Part shown: piece after piece, positions 14,001 to 28,600 of the stretch
How positions within the stretch are numbered: the first letter of the stretch is position 1
Layout: each line of letters starts with the position of its first letter
Translations under genes and position numbers: made by a program
From: Sycobia sp. Sy_11
Taxonomy: Eukaryota; Arthropoda; Insecta; Hymenoptera; Epichrysomallidae
Assembly: GCA_018907035.1 (NCBI GenBank)
Contig: JACCIC010000015.1
Coordinates: 3,726,001-3,790,000 of the forward strand
Reading direction: 5' to 3'
DNA: 64,000 nt
The notes under the pieces: generated by a model
Told to the model about the DNA's origin: nothing
Database searches by the model: none
Seen by the model: only the letters and a program-made list of their open reading frames with translations

Positions 14001-14700
14001 GTAAAAGACGGATGTGACAAATAAATTGCATTTTTATTTTAGTTTGTTTTTCTAACGATCAGTTTGGTATATGTGTGTATGTCTATGTATAAAGGCAAAT
14101 TTATAAAAGGAAATTAATTTCAAAAGTTTTTGAAATTAATTAAAAAAATTTGACGACGATTTTCTGAACGATAAGAGAATCATAATTTGGCTGACAGTTG
14201 TGAAAATAATGAAAAATTTCAATTATAAGTTATGAAAATTCGGCTCTCAATACGGTGAACATTGGTAGACGCGTGCAGATAAGGGCAGAAGATCTGATCA
14301 GATCATGTTCGTGATCAAAAGGAAATAATCTCTGCATTGTCCAGAGCAAGAAATACAATTCAACGACAGTTTCACGCGTTATAAATTTTTTATTACTCCA
14401 TTTTTTGAATCTAACTTTATCAATATTTCGGCTATACAAAATACCCAATCAGAGGCCAAGGACCTTTGAAATGCCAGAAAATTATTTGTTGATATCTATT
14501 ATTACGATCATATCTATGCAGTAATCTTTATCGGAGTTAATCGTTCAAATTGCTTCGCCACGTAATAACCCCAGAAAATGATAACTTGAGTATTTTGATG
14601 CTGATTGATTTTAAATATAATAACCAGAATCTGAAAGTTCTTCAATCGTTTCATTTTGAGTGTCGCTATAAGGAAATTAATTATTCCCTGTAAAAAAATC
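5100..14700. other. Long AT-rich region without a recognisable gene
   Basis: Mostly non-coding. GC-richer islands lie at about 8430-8720, 10030-10140, 12440-12640 and 14230-14450. Each carries a short open frame that I cannot match to any family. A 19-base segment, 10039-10057 (ATG plus six codons, then GTAAAT), fits the phase needed for the missing first exon of clueless, but it is far too short to trust. The rest is low-complexity A/T. Confidence 0.5.
13628..13673. repeat. Tandem duplication of a 23-base unit
   Basis: The unit (T, seven A, then TATAAATGCTCTTTA) occurs twice head to tail without mismatch. It looks like replication slippage and has no evident function. Confidence 0.85.
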
Positions 14701-14708
14701 ATTGTTCT

Positions 14709-14768
14709 TCACTCTTGTCTCTCTCTTCTGTCCTCCCTCCGTCCCTCCCTCCCTTTCTCTTTTTCTCT
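14709..14768. repeat. Pyrimidine-rich tract
   Basis: About 60 bases, nearly all C and T on the + strand (TC, CCT and CCCT motifs). It is an imperfect microsatellite. Confidence 0.8.
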
Positions 14769-16627
14769 AAAATAAACGAGTTATAAAATTAGAAAAAAAA
14801 AGTTCTTTAAATAAATAAGTAAATAAATTGTTTTTTTTTTTGTAAAAGCACATAGAACCAAGGCTATTGAAATTTAATTATATGACTTGGCCTGAAAATA
14901 TACAAATGCTGAAACTCTCATCGCAATCAATGATATATGTAATTAATTTTATAAATGATTCCAGTTCTTCGTTAAAGATTTGCCTTTAATTTGTAAGACA
15001 TCATTTCTCGAAATAAGTTTATGTGCACTAAATAATTTAACATAATTAATAATAACTATATATTGTCAGACGTGAACTACAGATTTCCTTACCACAAATA
15101 TTAAACTTGATAGACAATTAATGAACTTCATACATATAAGTATGTATTGTTTTAGTCTTAGCTATATAGCTTCTACATTTAACTGTATATTTTCACGAGA
15201 TTAGAATTAAAGACGAGCAGTAACTATTTTAAATGGCATGCTAAAAAAAGCATGCTTTTATGTATTTTTGAAATGCTAAAAAAGGGATAGACTTAATAAT
15301 AAACATACAAATCAGGTATCCAGCAGTGTCAATTCGGAAGCACAAACGATTTTCAGAGTATACGATTGTTCGTCTATGTTAGTTTTTTTATTTCTACGTG
15401 GAATATAACAAATTGAAGCTAAGATGCTAGAGATAAATGATAAGAAACTTTTTTTGAAACTTAATTTATAGTATTTAATATATATATATCATCTCTTGTC
15501 TAAAAAATTTTTAAAACATTTGATTCGTAATTGTAAATATTTCTAAAATTTAATTGGTTATATTATTAGTAAAGTAATATTTGTTCAAAAAAACTTCAGG
15601 GGCAGATTCTTAAATGAATAATTGAAATTCAAATGACGATATTGCAAATGCTAATTTAGAGTGCTTTTCGCTGTATAGACTTTCAATGTGAAATATTTGA
15701 AGAATGTATATATTTATCTTTGCGTAAGACCGCACCAGTGTCAATTTCCATATAATACTACTATCAAATATTTATATAACATTAAAAAAAAATCAAATTT
15801 TATATGTTCGTGATGATACCTTTAAAACACGTGAAAATTCAATGTTACCAAAATCATTCAAAGCAAATATTGTCAATAACGAAAAAATATATTATTTGTA
15901 TAATACTACATATATAGATAATATAATTTTATATACAAGAGTATACATTATAACTGTATATCATTAAATAACTTTTCAGGCCCATTTTATTTAGGAAAAT
16001 AGTTTCTACAGAAGTTGTATGTTTTGATCACAGAAATCAACATATGACCTTGATTTCACTCCAAAGTTATTTTTGAAGATCATATAAAGGTCAACATTTT
16101 TTAAAATGGAAAACACCTTTTTTATTTAAGGAATATGTAAATAGCGGAAAATTTTATGTTGAGAGCCGTACACAGAAATTATTTAAATTCAGTTTAAAAG
16201 CCATAATTAAAATATAGCTATGAATTTTCTCTGAATAACTTTTCTGAATAGAAAATACTTTAAAATTCATGTTTCGCGTAATTTTCGATCATCAAATGAA
16301 TGGACATGGCCAAAATGTAGTTATCTCATTGACGACCTTGATGAGCGAGAGACAAACATGCCTTGGGGTAATAATAAAGGTCAAAAATTAATTGCTTCTA
16401 CTAAACTTTAAAATCTTGTATGAAATATTTTTTTGAATAATGATTTTACAGAAAAGTTATTCAATATTTTTATTGTTGTAGACGCAATGTAAAACAATTA
16501 ATTTCATTTTTTACTAATAGTTTTATCAATCAGTAATAATTAATGATTTGGTACACATTTATACTTTGATAAAAATAGTTCAAATAATAATTGATAATAA
16601 CAAGCTCGATGTCTTTTTTTATTGCAG
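14769..16627. other. AT-rich non-coding DNA upstream of clueless exon
   Basis: No supported gene. The right edge is a splice acceptor (TTTTTTTATTGCAG, ending 16627), so at least this edge lies in the intron between a non-identified first exon of clueless and its first visible exon. Confidence 0.6.
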
Positions 16628-19600
16628 TTCCACTAACAAAACAAAATGGCAGCTCGAACAACTCAGTCGAGAATATACTTGAGAAAGGCGAAGTTGAAGC
16701 TACCAAGGAAGGCGAGAAGGAAAAAATTGAAGAAGACAGTTCCAATGACAAGGCTGAAAAGGAGAATGAGGTAGAGAAACTTAAGGAGAAGGATATGAAC
16801 GGCGAGCAGGAAGTCGTTTTTATCCAGGACATGGGATTCACAGTGAAAATCATCAGTCCAGGAGCAGAACCCTTCGACATTCAAGTTTCCAGCATGGAAC
16901 TCGTTCAAGTAAATATTTTAATCTTTAGATAATTCAGGGGAAATAGTTAATAATCACACGCAAATATAAATAGTAAATAATTTTTTACATAATTTTTAGT
17001 TTTGGGAAAAGCATATAAACAAATTGTTTTCCGAACCTCGCACTTTTATATTTATATAAATTTACAATGTTTATTTTTAGTTATGACCATTACAATCATT
17101 ATTATTGATTTTTGCATTATTTGAACAAGTTTGGATTTTAATATCTAAGCGTTAAATATTTTAATCTTTTGAATAGTTTTTTAATATTATATATTTTCCA
17201 GGAATCATTGTAATATTTGAAAACATAAAAGCAAATATTAAATTTTCGGCTGATATTCCATTTTTTGTATTCTTATTTAATTTAATGTAATTATAAAAAT
17301 GGAAATCCATTATTATATATTTCAGTGGCATTATAAATAAAAAAATTATATAAAGTAACTCTAATTAGCGTTTTTAGAGTATTCTTAATATTATGCTTTT
17401 AAACATTTGTTGTATCAAAAAAGAGTTGTTCCTTGAAGATTACTAATTTAAAGCTTGATTTTCTAATTGAAAATAATTTGTGACCATTCAAGGTGACAGT
17501 ATATACTATAATAATAGTATGAATGTTGTCAATTAGTGATTGTTTTGTCAAGACCAATTATTTTTTATACAATTTACATAATGAAGTTTCATACCTAAGT
17601 AAGTCCCTCTTCAGACTAAAACAGTTGTAGCTTACCAAATCAGAGTCAATATAAGTACGGATCTTAAGCATCCATTATTTAAGCCCATCATCCTCGTTCT
17701 CATTTCTATATATACAACAATCCCCATCAGGAGATTCACCAGCTGCTGATGGATCGCGACGACACCTGCCACAGGACCTGCTTCTCCCTTCAGCTGGACG
17801 GCAACACCCTCGACAATTTCGCGGAGCTGAAGAACATCGAGGGCCTGAAGGAGGGCTCGGTGATCAAGGTGGTCGAGGAGCCGTACACGATGCGGGAGGC
17901 GCGCATCCACGTCAGGCACGTGCGCGACCTCCTCAAATCGGTCGACCCCGCGGACGCTTACAACGGGGTCGAGTGCAGCAGCCTGTCCTTCCTCAACGTC
18001 GTCACCAACGGCGACATACTCGAGAAAAAGAAGTCGAAGGCGGACTCTGTCGACTGCACGCCGCCGGATTACATTATTCCTGGCTGTAAGGAGAGGCCGC
18101 TGCTTCCCCTGCAGCCCCAGGCCAAGGAGCAGAAGAATCCGCCCTGCCTGAAGGTTCGTTAGTATAGTCGGTTCTTATATATGCACATAATTTTGCGCGT
18201 GCGTGACTGAAATATATACCGTATATTGTGTTCCGTTTGATTTGTGGGACCGAGTAAAAAACTGGAATGGTATATCGCTTGGTTATAACGATTCTGTTTT
18301 AATTGGAATTGCCTGTGAGAAGAAGAAACAATCCGATAGATAATTAATGTAGGCTGTGCATACACAACGTTTGATATAATTAATAGTAAACTCGTTTTGT
18401 GCGCAATAAAGATTATAGCTATACTGTTTCTATTTTTTCTTTCTCGCTCCAGCATATGAAGAATAATTAAAGATTTTAATTTAAAGCTAAAAACACTTAT
18501 CAAATCATTAATCAAATATAATTATAGCCAAATCAACATTGGCCTATTTGGGTAAAATAAAAGTTTATTGACTTTTTAGTGAATATTGGATGAAAGACAA
18601 GCCTTATGTCTTTTAGATTCTTCTATTATTTCGATTTTAATTTTGATAAAAATCTATTTATTTTGAAGTCGTGGTAGTATTCGAATGCAGAGCTATGCAA
18701 ATTGTAGGTAGTACATTCGCTAGTATGACAACAAAGCGGTGGTTACTGTGAAAAAATCTTGATTTTGAAATTATTTTCTTGTTTTCATAAGTAACATTCA
18801 TAAGCTCAAATTATAAATAAAACATTGTCGCTGGTTTATCACTGTACGTTTAAAATTTATATCACTTGTCATTTTTCTAGTAAGCCCAGTAGCTTATGTT
18901 TAGCGCAAGACGTACAATATAATAGTTTTTTTTTTCTATTTCTGTTGTAACTTTATCAAATTTCGTTTGGACAGAAAAACTATTTGCTCATTTTTATAAA
19001 TTGATTCATCGATGTATTTGGTCCAGATTAAGCGAGGTCGTTAATGCACTAAAATTTTTTGCTGGGCTCATTTTTGAGGTAATCAGAGTTACCTGTCTGA
19101 ATCTGGATCGAAATCCATTATTAAAATCGCTCTCCTTATAAAATATGTTTGGTATAACTTATACTAAAATTATCACAAATAAGGATAGTGAATACGTATG
19201 GATTAATTGGTTCCTAGACAAACACAACCGAAAAATTCGAAATTTAAGTTGAACATTTAAAGGAATATTAAACTGGGGTAGTCACACTATGTATCATTAT
19301 AAAGATACGGATATCAGACTGATTGCATAATTTGTTGATAAATAGTTGTGTAATCATTACTCCATACCAGAATTAGTTAGTCTTACCATTTTCGAAAAAC
19401 AATGGATATGCTAGTTTTATATTAAGCTCACGTAAATCAGTTTGTATATTTTTGAATTTATAATTATTAACACCGCATAGAGCAGATTAGTGATACTTAT
19501 AATTAACAGCAGAATATAATTCCTAAAAACTTAAGTTTTAATAAAGTATTCGTATAGAAGTCGCCTCGTAGAACTTTAGTGTATTTTCTCAGGATATTTT

Positions 19601-22600
19601 TATTAAAACATTTTCACGATACAGTAAACATATCAAGTACAGGTTATTATAAAATGAAAAGTTACTGTAAAGAGTGATGACAAAATAAGTGCTTTATGCT
19701 TTACTTACTAATAATAATAAATAGAACATTGTAAATAATCTAAAAGAGTACGTAAATTTAATCAGAAGTCAAATGGAAAACATTTCCGTTACATTAAATA
19801 CATTAAATTCATCCAAGGAAAATACAGTTTAATATGAACTTAGCGCACTGTTTATCTCAAGCCGTAAGAATAAGAAATCAGCAAGAAATTAGTAACAAAT
19901 TTACAACCTATCTGATATCGGTATCTATATATTGTCGGAAGATATAGAGACTGTCTAATTCTTTCTAAATTTTATGAAATAAAATAGTTATTACGAATAA
20001 AATACAATCTCAATACTGCTAATACAGGTAACGTACATACGTTTATGTTCGCTACACCCTAATTGAAGTGGGATACGTATAAATATTTCAACGATTTCGG
20101 TAATGTTCGGGTAAATCTTATACATTGTCAATTTCGAGCAATACATATAAATATAGATTTTCAAAAACTATTATATTTTGTGAAATTATAAAGAAGATGT
20201 AATTATATCTTGTAGATATGAACAAGCTAGTTTCTTGTAGTATAAAATTCTAAATAGTTTAATTCCAATTTGCAATTATAAGCAACTATATACATTTTTT
20301 ATTTGAAAACTACGAAGGTGTTATTACATTTATTGATATATTTGGAAGGTGCTATTTAAGACGAATTGGTCAGTATTTTTATTTTTTTTGAAAAAGTCAA
20401 ATTGGCGCTAGTTGGCATTACGTCGGTACGTTATTATATAATCGGACTAAATATAATAAATCCGATATTTCTATAATGTTAGAAGATGGCTACGCGTTAG
20501 CTTAATATTGAACTAGCATATCCATTACTACTCAAAAATAGTAAGAAAAATATAATATAGTATGGGCTAATAAATAACCAGAAAATATGCAAAAAATTAT
20601 GCAACCAGTTATACATCTGTATCTTTATAATGATGGAAGATATACAAAGTAGCTACGTTAGCTTAATATTAAGTTAGCGTATCTGGTGTTTCTTGGAAAT
20701 GATAAGGACAACAACATCAGGCTTTACGTAATAAATCAGCAACAAATTTGCAACAAATTATGCCATCAGTCTGATATCGATATCTTTATAAAGTCCAGAG
20801 ATTATAGAGGAGTGACTACGCTAGTTTAATATTAAACTAGCGTAACCATTGTTTTTCGAAAATTGAGGAACAACAAAAATTTACTATGGGATAACAAATT
20901 AGCAAGAAAATATGCATGTTGTTGGAATGTTGGCTTATGAAGTGACTACGTCAGCTTAATAAACGACAGATTAGTGTATATTACTTGCCAATTATTATGA
21001 TTGACGCATGAATGTCAGAGAATTCAATAGGATTTTCTTTCAATTAGGGTGATGCAGAAAAATTTGAATCAGAAGCTTTTTTTAAGCTTGAAGTAGCTTA
21101 TGAAAAAAGAAAATTTTAATTATTGATTTCAAAATTGATGTAGACCTGAATTACATAAGTAAACTGATTATAGTATCTATACATCAATTTTTTTTTACAA
21201 TTAATAACAAAGTCCTTCACTTCAATTATAATGAAAGTTTCTGCGTAATATCATTTTAATATAATGAATCTGTTTTTAATTTAAATAAATATAATAAAGC
21301 TTATAAATATATAATAACACTATTTTATCTACAATCATCATCCATAATATCCATTTTATAATCGTCCCACATCAAGGTCCTCACGACGTCGGGCTGGAAT
21401 CCACCTCCCGGCTACCGCAAGCTCCACGGCGACCTGATGTACCTGCACGTGGTGACCCTCGAGGAGAAGCAGTACTACCTGACCGCGTGCGCCCGCGGCT
21501 TCTTCGTGAATCAGTCCAGCAAGGAGACCTTCAATCCGAAGCCGGCGACGCCGAGCCACCTCTGCCACAGCCTGATCGAGCTGCTGAACCAGCTCAGCCC
21601 GACGTTCAAGCGTTACTTCTCCGCGATGCAGAAGCGCAGAACACAGCGCCATCCGTTCGAGAGGGTCGCCACGCCGTATCAGCTCTACGCCTGGAGCGCG
21701 CCCCAGATCGAGCACACGATCGACGCTATACGCGCGGAGGACAGTGAGTTTGTTTTTTTTTTCTTCCCGTATGCTATAAGTTCGATTAAACCGATGATCG
21801 ATCGTCCGTTTTCATTCGATTAGAAAAGGGATCTTTGCCCGGTTCTTCGTCGGCTTTAACCTTCTTTCGTTCGTACAAGAGTCAATAATATGTTACTTTA
21901 TTAGCTTCTGGGGTATATAAAAAACGAGTCCACGAACGCCGATGGTGTATATACTTTGTGATATGGGTACTTTTTGTACAGAGTGGCAGAAAAACAGACT
22001 GATTCTACTCTCGTTTCGGGAAAAAGAACTTCGATATTTTTTCTCAATATTTATAAAGCTTTAGGCATGACATAGTTGAATTCTGTATTCACGTGAAATT
22101 CTAAAAAAATTTTTACAGCATTCTCTTCAAAGCTTGGTTACGAAGAACACATCCCAGGCCAAACTCGGGATTGGAATGAAGAATTACAAACAACGAGAGA
22201 ATTGCCGCGTAAAAATCTCCCAGAAAGATTGCTTAGGGAAAGAGCGATCTTCAAGGTAATATATTTTTTAAAATAATTATTTAGTTTTAAGAAAGATTGG
22301 GGATCTATTCGGGAAGGTCTTGAATATATACACAGTGTTTAATTACTGAGGGTAGCTTGAGTCCCTGCATTTTTTGCATCCAGCATTTAGATGTGTAAAT
22401 AATATATGCAAACGAATCTAAATTAACATGTTCTTGGTATTCGAATAATTTTTGGATTTGGATAGTTTATTGAGCTTTAGATTAGAAATCGCGGTTTTTT
22501 ATTATGAAACCCTTGAAGTGTTAATTACACAAGACTGAATATCCAAAGTAATAACTTGCAATTTATCACTGCACGATCCTGTGCGTCGTTTGAAATGTTA

Positions 22601-25600
22601 TATTTCTATCATTTAAGTATTTTGCTTTAAATCGTCAGTAATTTGCTGCCTTTGAATTGAAACTTGTTGGCAATTAGGGTTTATGGGATTGGATCTAGTG
22701 AGGCTGGTTTTGTGAATTTGGGACTTGTTTAAAAATTGTATTCATGAATGATTTTTTTTTAAATCTCCACTCAAAATACAGATTCCCTTTATAATACAGA
22801 CGATGTACTGTTATCTTGAGCAAATTGTTTTATGGTTTTATAATCTCATGTTAATCAACCTAACTTATAATACTAATTAAATTAATTCTGTTTTATCGAA
22901 TATAAAACGATTATTCAATCTACTTTATAGAAAGTATTATTTCGCGTTAAAACTATATTGTATTTATCTAGACTAAAAAAGCGCTGATAAAGTCAACACG
23001 ATTAATTTGTTAGTATTAAGCATACTGAACAAATAACACGAACATCTTATGTTTTATACTAATTTTGAATTTATAATTATGCTTGTCACACCTTCGCACG
23101 TGATTTTTTACTTTTAACGAACACGTTGTTACGGGCGGTGGGGGTAATAAACCGACAAGTACTGAAAATTCTAAAACATTGAAAATAATATTTTACAGAA
23201 ATTCTATAGTGTATCTACAATGAAGCTACATATATATTCAAAATACTTATATGGGCTGTTTTTAAATAAATAATCAACCCTGTAGCATCTGAAATATCAA
23301 ATTGCTAGAAATATGGCTACTCTGAAGAGAAAAAAATATGTTTAGCAAAGTACGATCTGACTGGCCCCTTCACCAAATTATCTATCCATACCCCATATCC
23401 CAATAAACTGAGTCATATATATACATATATATAACAATAACAATAATAACACCCTCCATCCGTGCAGGTGCACAGCGATTTCGTTGCAGCGGCTACCCGG
23501 GGGGCAGTTGCCGTGATCGACGGCAACGTGATGGCCATCAATCCCGGCGAAGAGCCAAAGATGCAGATGTACATCTGGAACAATATATTCTTCTCACTCG
23601 GTTTCGACGTGCGCGACCATTACAAGGAGCTCGGGGGCGATGCCGCCGCCTTCGTCGCGCCCCGCAATGATCTACAGGGCGTCAGGGTGTACGCCGCCGT
23701 CGATCTGCCCGGCTTGTACACCCTTGGTACCGTCGTGATCGATTACAGGTAACACGTACGCTTAATTTACTTATCAATAACACAGACGAGCCTCAATGTT
23801 CCTGTGATTGAGAACAGTATTGCGATCATAGTCATCTTAAAATTTCATTCAATTTATAATTAATTATTAATAACTCTTTAATTAAAAATGTAACATGTCT
23901 TTCAACAATTAGTCTTATATAAGTATTTAAATCGCAATCTCTGATATTTGTATCAATACAGCTTCAGTTTCTTTTTAATCTACTTAGAGCACAGAAGTAT
24001 AAAAAATTGTTATTTTAAAGTGATTCAGTAATGATTATCGGATTTCTCAATGTATAAGGGATTTCTTTCTTATCTTATATTATTATTATTAATTGTATAA
24101 ATTAAGAAAACATCATAATAATAATGTAGTGATTGAATTGAAATAAATATATTTAGTTTTGTCATCATATGGCAATAATTATTTAATCTATGTATGATAA
24201 ATATCTCAGTGCTTATGTTAAGTATTGTCAATAGATTTTTTTAATTGTTTCACATAAGTTCTCCAAATCGGGCAGTAATAAATTAATGTAGATAGCACTA
24301 ATGATTTATACAATATTATAATAAACTTATTAGTTATTAAAATCTTTAGTATTTCATATAACAAAAGCAATAAATCTGAATGATTTGATTTTAACATATA
24401 ATATATTATATATGATTTTTTTTATTATAATAGCGAATGGAATCTTATATTTTTTTAAACATAAGAACCATGAAATCAAAACCAACAGAATTATAGGAAA
24501 AAAAAATAATTGTTAATAATTTTTTGCGTCCCAGAGGATACAGAGTTACAGCGCAATCCATTATTCCAGGAATTTTGGAGCGTGAACAGGAACAATCCGT
24601 AGTTTATGGATCGATAGATTTTGGAAAGACTGTACTTAGCCATCCGAAATATATGGAATTGGTAAATTAATCAATTATTTATTTATTAAATGATAAAAAA
24701 TATTACTGGCGATTAACGTAAATTGATAAATTTCAGTTGAACAAAGCCGGCCAACAACTTAAAATTCTTCCACACAAAGTTATTAATGATGCTGGAGAAG
24801 AAATCGAACTGTGTAGCAGCGTTGAATGCAAGGGCATCATCGGAAACGATTCTCGTCATTACGTTTTGGATTTGTTACGCACCTCCCCTCCTGATGTTAA
24901 TTTCTTAAAACGTAAGTTAATATAAATGTAGTATATACAGATTCCGTCTGGTTTTATTACCTTTATATTTTGAAACGTGCAATTACTGAAAAAAACTTTA
25001 ATGATTAGTTTGGATAATAAATAATGAAATCATTAATTAACACATAACAATAATGATCTTAGTCTCACGTAACTCATAAATTTTAATTTTTTTAATATAA
25101 ACTTTTGAAATAATGTAGGATATTGCATTATAATGTAAATTTTTATCATAAATTGTAACTGCTATTACATTGTTGCTATTGTTGTTGTTGTTGTTGTTAT
25201 TAATGACCACAAGACATTCCTTGTTAATGTCTTATAAAAAATATTTTGTTAAATAGTATTACTGAATAATGCAGACTGTAGAATTGTATAATTAATCCTC
25301 TGACTTTGATGACCAATAAATTATAGTTTTTTTTCAGTCATTATTTTTAATACGCATTTGATAGATGATACCGTATTAACTTGTAGTGACTAATAATAAA
25401 ATTACAATTATAGTGTTCAATATATTTGTTCTATTTTATGTCGTTCATCTAGAATTTCTGCGAATTTTAAATTAAAATTACACGATAATTTAAAGAAAAA
25501 AAAGATATTTATATTATATATGAATCGACTTTAATTGAATTTCTTAGTTGAAGGCGTCGAATTGAGTAAAGAAGCACGAGCACTCGGTTTCCCAGTTGAA

Positions 25601-28600
25601 CATAAGCACAAACTTGCCTGCCTTCGTCAAGAATTGATCGATTCTTTCGTAGAAGCGAGATATGTTCAATTTATCAAACATGCCGCGGTTCATTTACAAC
25701 AACTCACATTGGCGAAGCGAACACAAAAAGAAAAAGAAATTTGTGCAAAAGTAAGATTGGAGTATTATACACGTTGCATTTATATATTGGTCGTATTATA
25801 CATGTTGCATTTATATATTGTTTTTATTTTGATTTTAGGAAGAGAAAAAAGAAGAACAAAATGATACAGCTATTGATAGTAATAAGGAAGACTCAACTCA
25901 AGCTTCGATAGAAGCGGATGAAGCAAAAAAAATTGTTGAAAGTATCACAGATTCAATTACGGGTGGAGAAAAACAAGAACGTAAATGCTATTAAACACAT
26001 TTTTGTTTACATTTTTACGTATTCTTTTACAATCTGAGTAATTATATTGTGTAATTACTTATCTCTAGTGGAAGAAAGTACAAAAGAAATAGTCCGTCGA
26101 GCAGCTGCGGCAGTCGGTAGCTTACGAGAAACAGAATTTGATGTTAAATTCAATCCGGACGTTTTTTCGCCTGGCGTAAATCATCCAGATCCTAATGGAC
26201 AAGATCTCAAAAAACAAAGGCAACTCGTTAAGGACGCTGCAGATTTTCTATTAACCGTCCAACTTCCTACTTTTGTAAGTACTTTATTCTTAATTAATTG
26301 TATTTTTAGAACAGTAGCAGGAATAGCATATTGACTAAATGAAATTTTTATTTAATTAAAAATGATAATCTTTTTTAATTAATAAAATTAAATTTGCTTA
26401 ATAAATTATCAATATGTAAATATGGAACTCGATAATAATTATAAAAAAAAATTTAATATAGGTCAGTGACTACGTATCATTTTTATTATGCTCATCTTTA
26501 TCACAATTATTAAAAACTGTTGAATATTCTTTATTATTTTCTTCAATTTCTAGATTCGTGAATGTCTGGATCATACACCAGCCGCTATGGACGGCAGTAC
26601 ATTGGTGGAATCATTACATGGAAGAGGAATTAATGTTCGATACCTTGGAAAATTGGCAGCTATGCTAGCTGCAGTTCCACAATTACAATATCTTCATCGA
26701 ATTGCTGTTTCGGAATTAATTCTTCGATCAGCAAAGCATATTTTTACTTCGTATATGCAGGTACTGTTAATAAAAATAATTTTAAGAATTGTAATAATTA
26801 AATAAATGTCTTAACATATTTTCATAATTAATGAATTGGAAAATGAAATTATGATTCACTGCTAAAAAATATTTGTAATTAAAAGCTTTTCTTTTATCAA
26901 ATCACTTTAGGGCGCTGAATTAATGAGTCTGTCCGCTGCTATTAGCCATTTTTTGAATTGTTTTCTATCATCTGCACAACTTATTCATCCACAACAAAAT
27001 CTTGAGGAGCTTCAAAGTAAAACTGCGAAACGTCGCAACAAAAGGAAAGGTAGAAATAACGGTCCTCAACAGTCTGAGGTTGAATGGGCCTCATTAACAA
27101 CGAAATCCTTATGGCAACAAATTAAGGCTGATTTAAAGTGCTACTATGACTGGGAGTGCCCAACGCCTGAATCTTTGGATGTAACTATAGAGCACTTCCA
27201 TTTACAAAAAATCTCGTTAATGCGAGCATTCTGTATTAAAACGGGCATTCAGATATTATTACGAGAATATAATTTTGAAAATAAGAATCGTGCTACATTT
27301 TTTGAAGAAGATATTATTAATATATTCCCTGTAGTTAAACATATTAATCCAAGGGTAAGTTTTACACTCTATTTACTAATGTTAAAAATAAGAAGTAATA
27401 TTTTTATTTGTTGTAATCCATTTGTGTAAAATTTATAAATTATAATTTCTTTTATTTTAAAGGCTAGTGATGCATACAATTTTTACACTACTGGCCAAAG
27501 CAAGATTCAGCAAGGATACTTGAAAGATGGTTATGAACTTATTAACGAAGCTCTTAATTTATTAAACAATGTTTATGGAGCAATGCATTTAGAAATTTCT
27601 CAATGTCTTCGAATGCTTGCTAGACTAAACTATATTATGGGAGATCACGCAGAAGCTCTTGTGACACAGCAGAAGGCCGTCCTAATGTCCGAACGAGTTA
27701 ACGGCATTGATCATCCTTATACTATTACCGAATACGTAAGTGTACTTTGCATGATAGTTCATAATTAATATTTTAAGATAAATTAAAACGCTTAAAAATA
27801 TTATATTGAAAAATAATATTCGATGTAGAAAAATTTATTATCAATGAAATATTTTCCAGATTCATTTAGCTTTATATTCTTTTGCTAATGGTCAAGTTTC
27901 TGTATCATTAAGACTTTTATACAGAGCTAGATATCTTGCATTACTTGTTTGTGGTGAAGATCATCCCGAAGTTGCTTTACTCGATGTACGTATTACTTTT
28001 AACACAACAAAAATTTTATATTCTTATATTTTTTAGTTTTAATTTGCTTTAATTTCCTTATGAAAAAATGTGTACATAATGGAAAAATATATTTCTAATA
28101 TCAAAAATGTGTTATTTAAAAAAAGTATTCTGATTAAATTAATTTTTTTTCAGAGTAACATATCTCTCATTCTGCACGCGGTAGGGGAATATGAGCTATC
28201 TCTTCGCTTTTTGGAGCATGCTCTTGCCCTGAACCTTCGTTACCATGGATCTCGTTCCCTTAAAGTCGCCGTTTCCTATCATCTCGTGGCGCGAACTCAG
28301 TCCTGCATGGGTGATTTCAGAGCAGCACTCAATAATGAAAAAGAAACCTACGCCATTTATAAACAACAGCTCGGCGAGGATCATGAGAAAACTAAGGAGA
28401 GCAGCGACTGTTTGCGCCACTTGACTCAACAGGCCGTTGTACTTCAGAAGAAAATGAACGAGATCTATACGGGAAAGACTGGCGTCAGTCTGCCCCCCAT
28501 TCAGATTCAACCGCCGAGCATGGGATCGGTCCTGGATATGCTTAATGTAATCAACGGTATAATTTTCGTGCAGATCAGTCAACAGGATATCGAAAATTTC

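Noticed and set aside
16530..16908. - strand frames opposite clueless exon 16628-16908
   Set aside because: Antisense shadows; the + strand frame matches CLUH and has correct splice sites.
17632..17919. - strand frame of 95 codons
   Set aside because: Open only because the opposite clueless exon is GC-rich; it runs into intron sequence.
19262..20980. CRISPR-like regular repeats
   Set aside because: Eukaryotic intron, diverged units of about 160 bases and inverted copies; nothing like short repeats with unique spacers.
21356..21747. - strand frame and a second + strand frame over a clueless exon
   Set aside because: Shadows of the GC-rich exon; the CLUH-matching frame explains the sequence.
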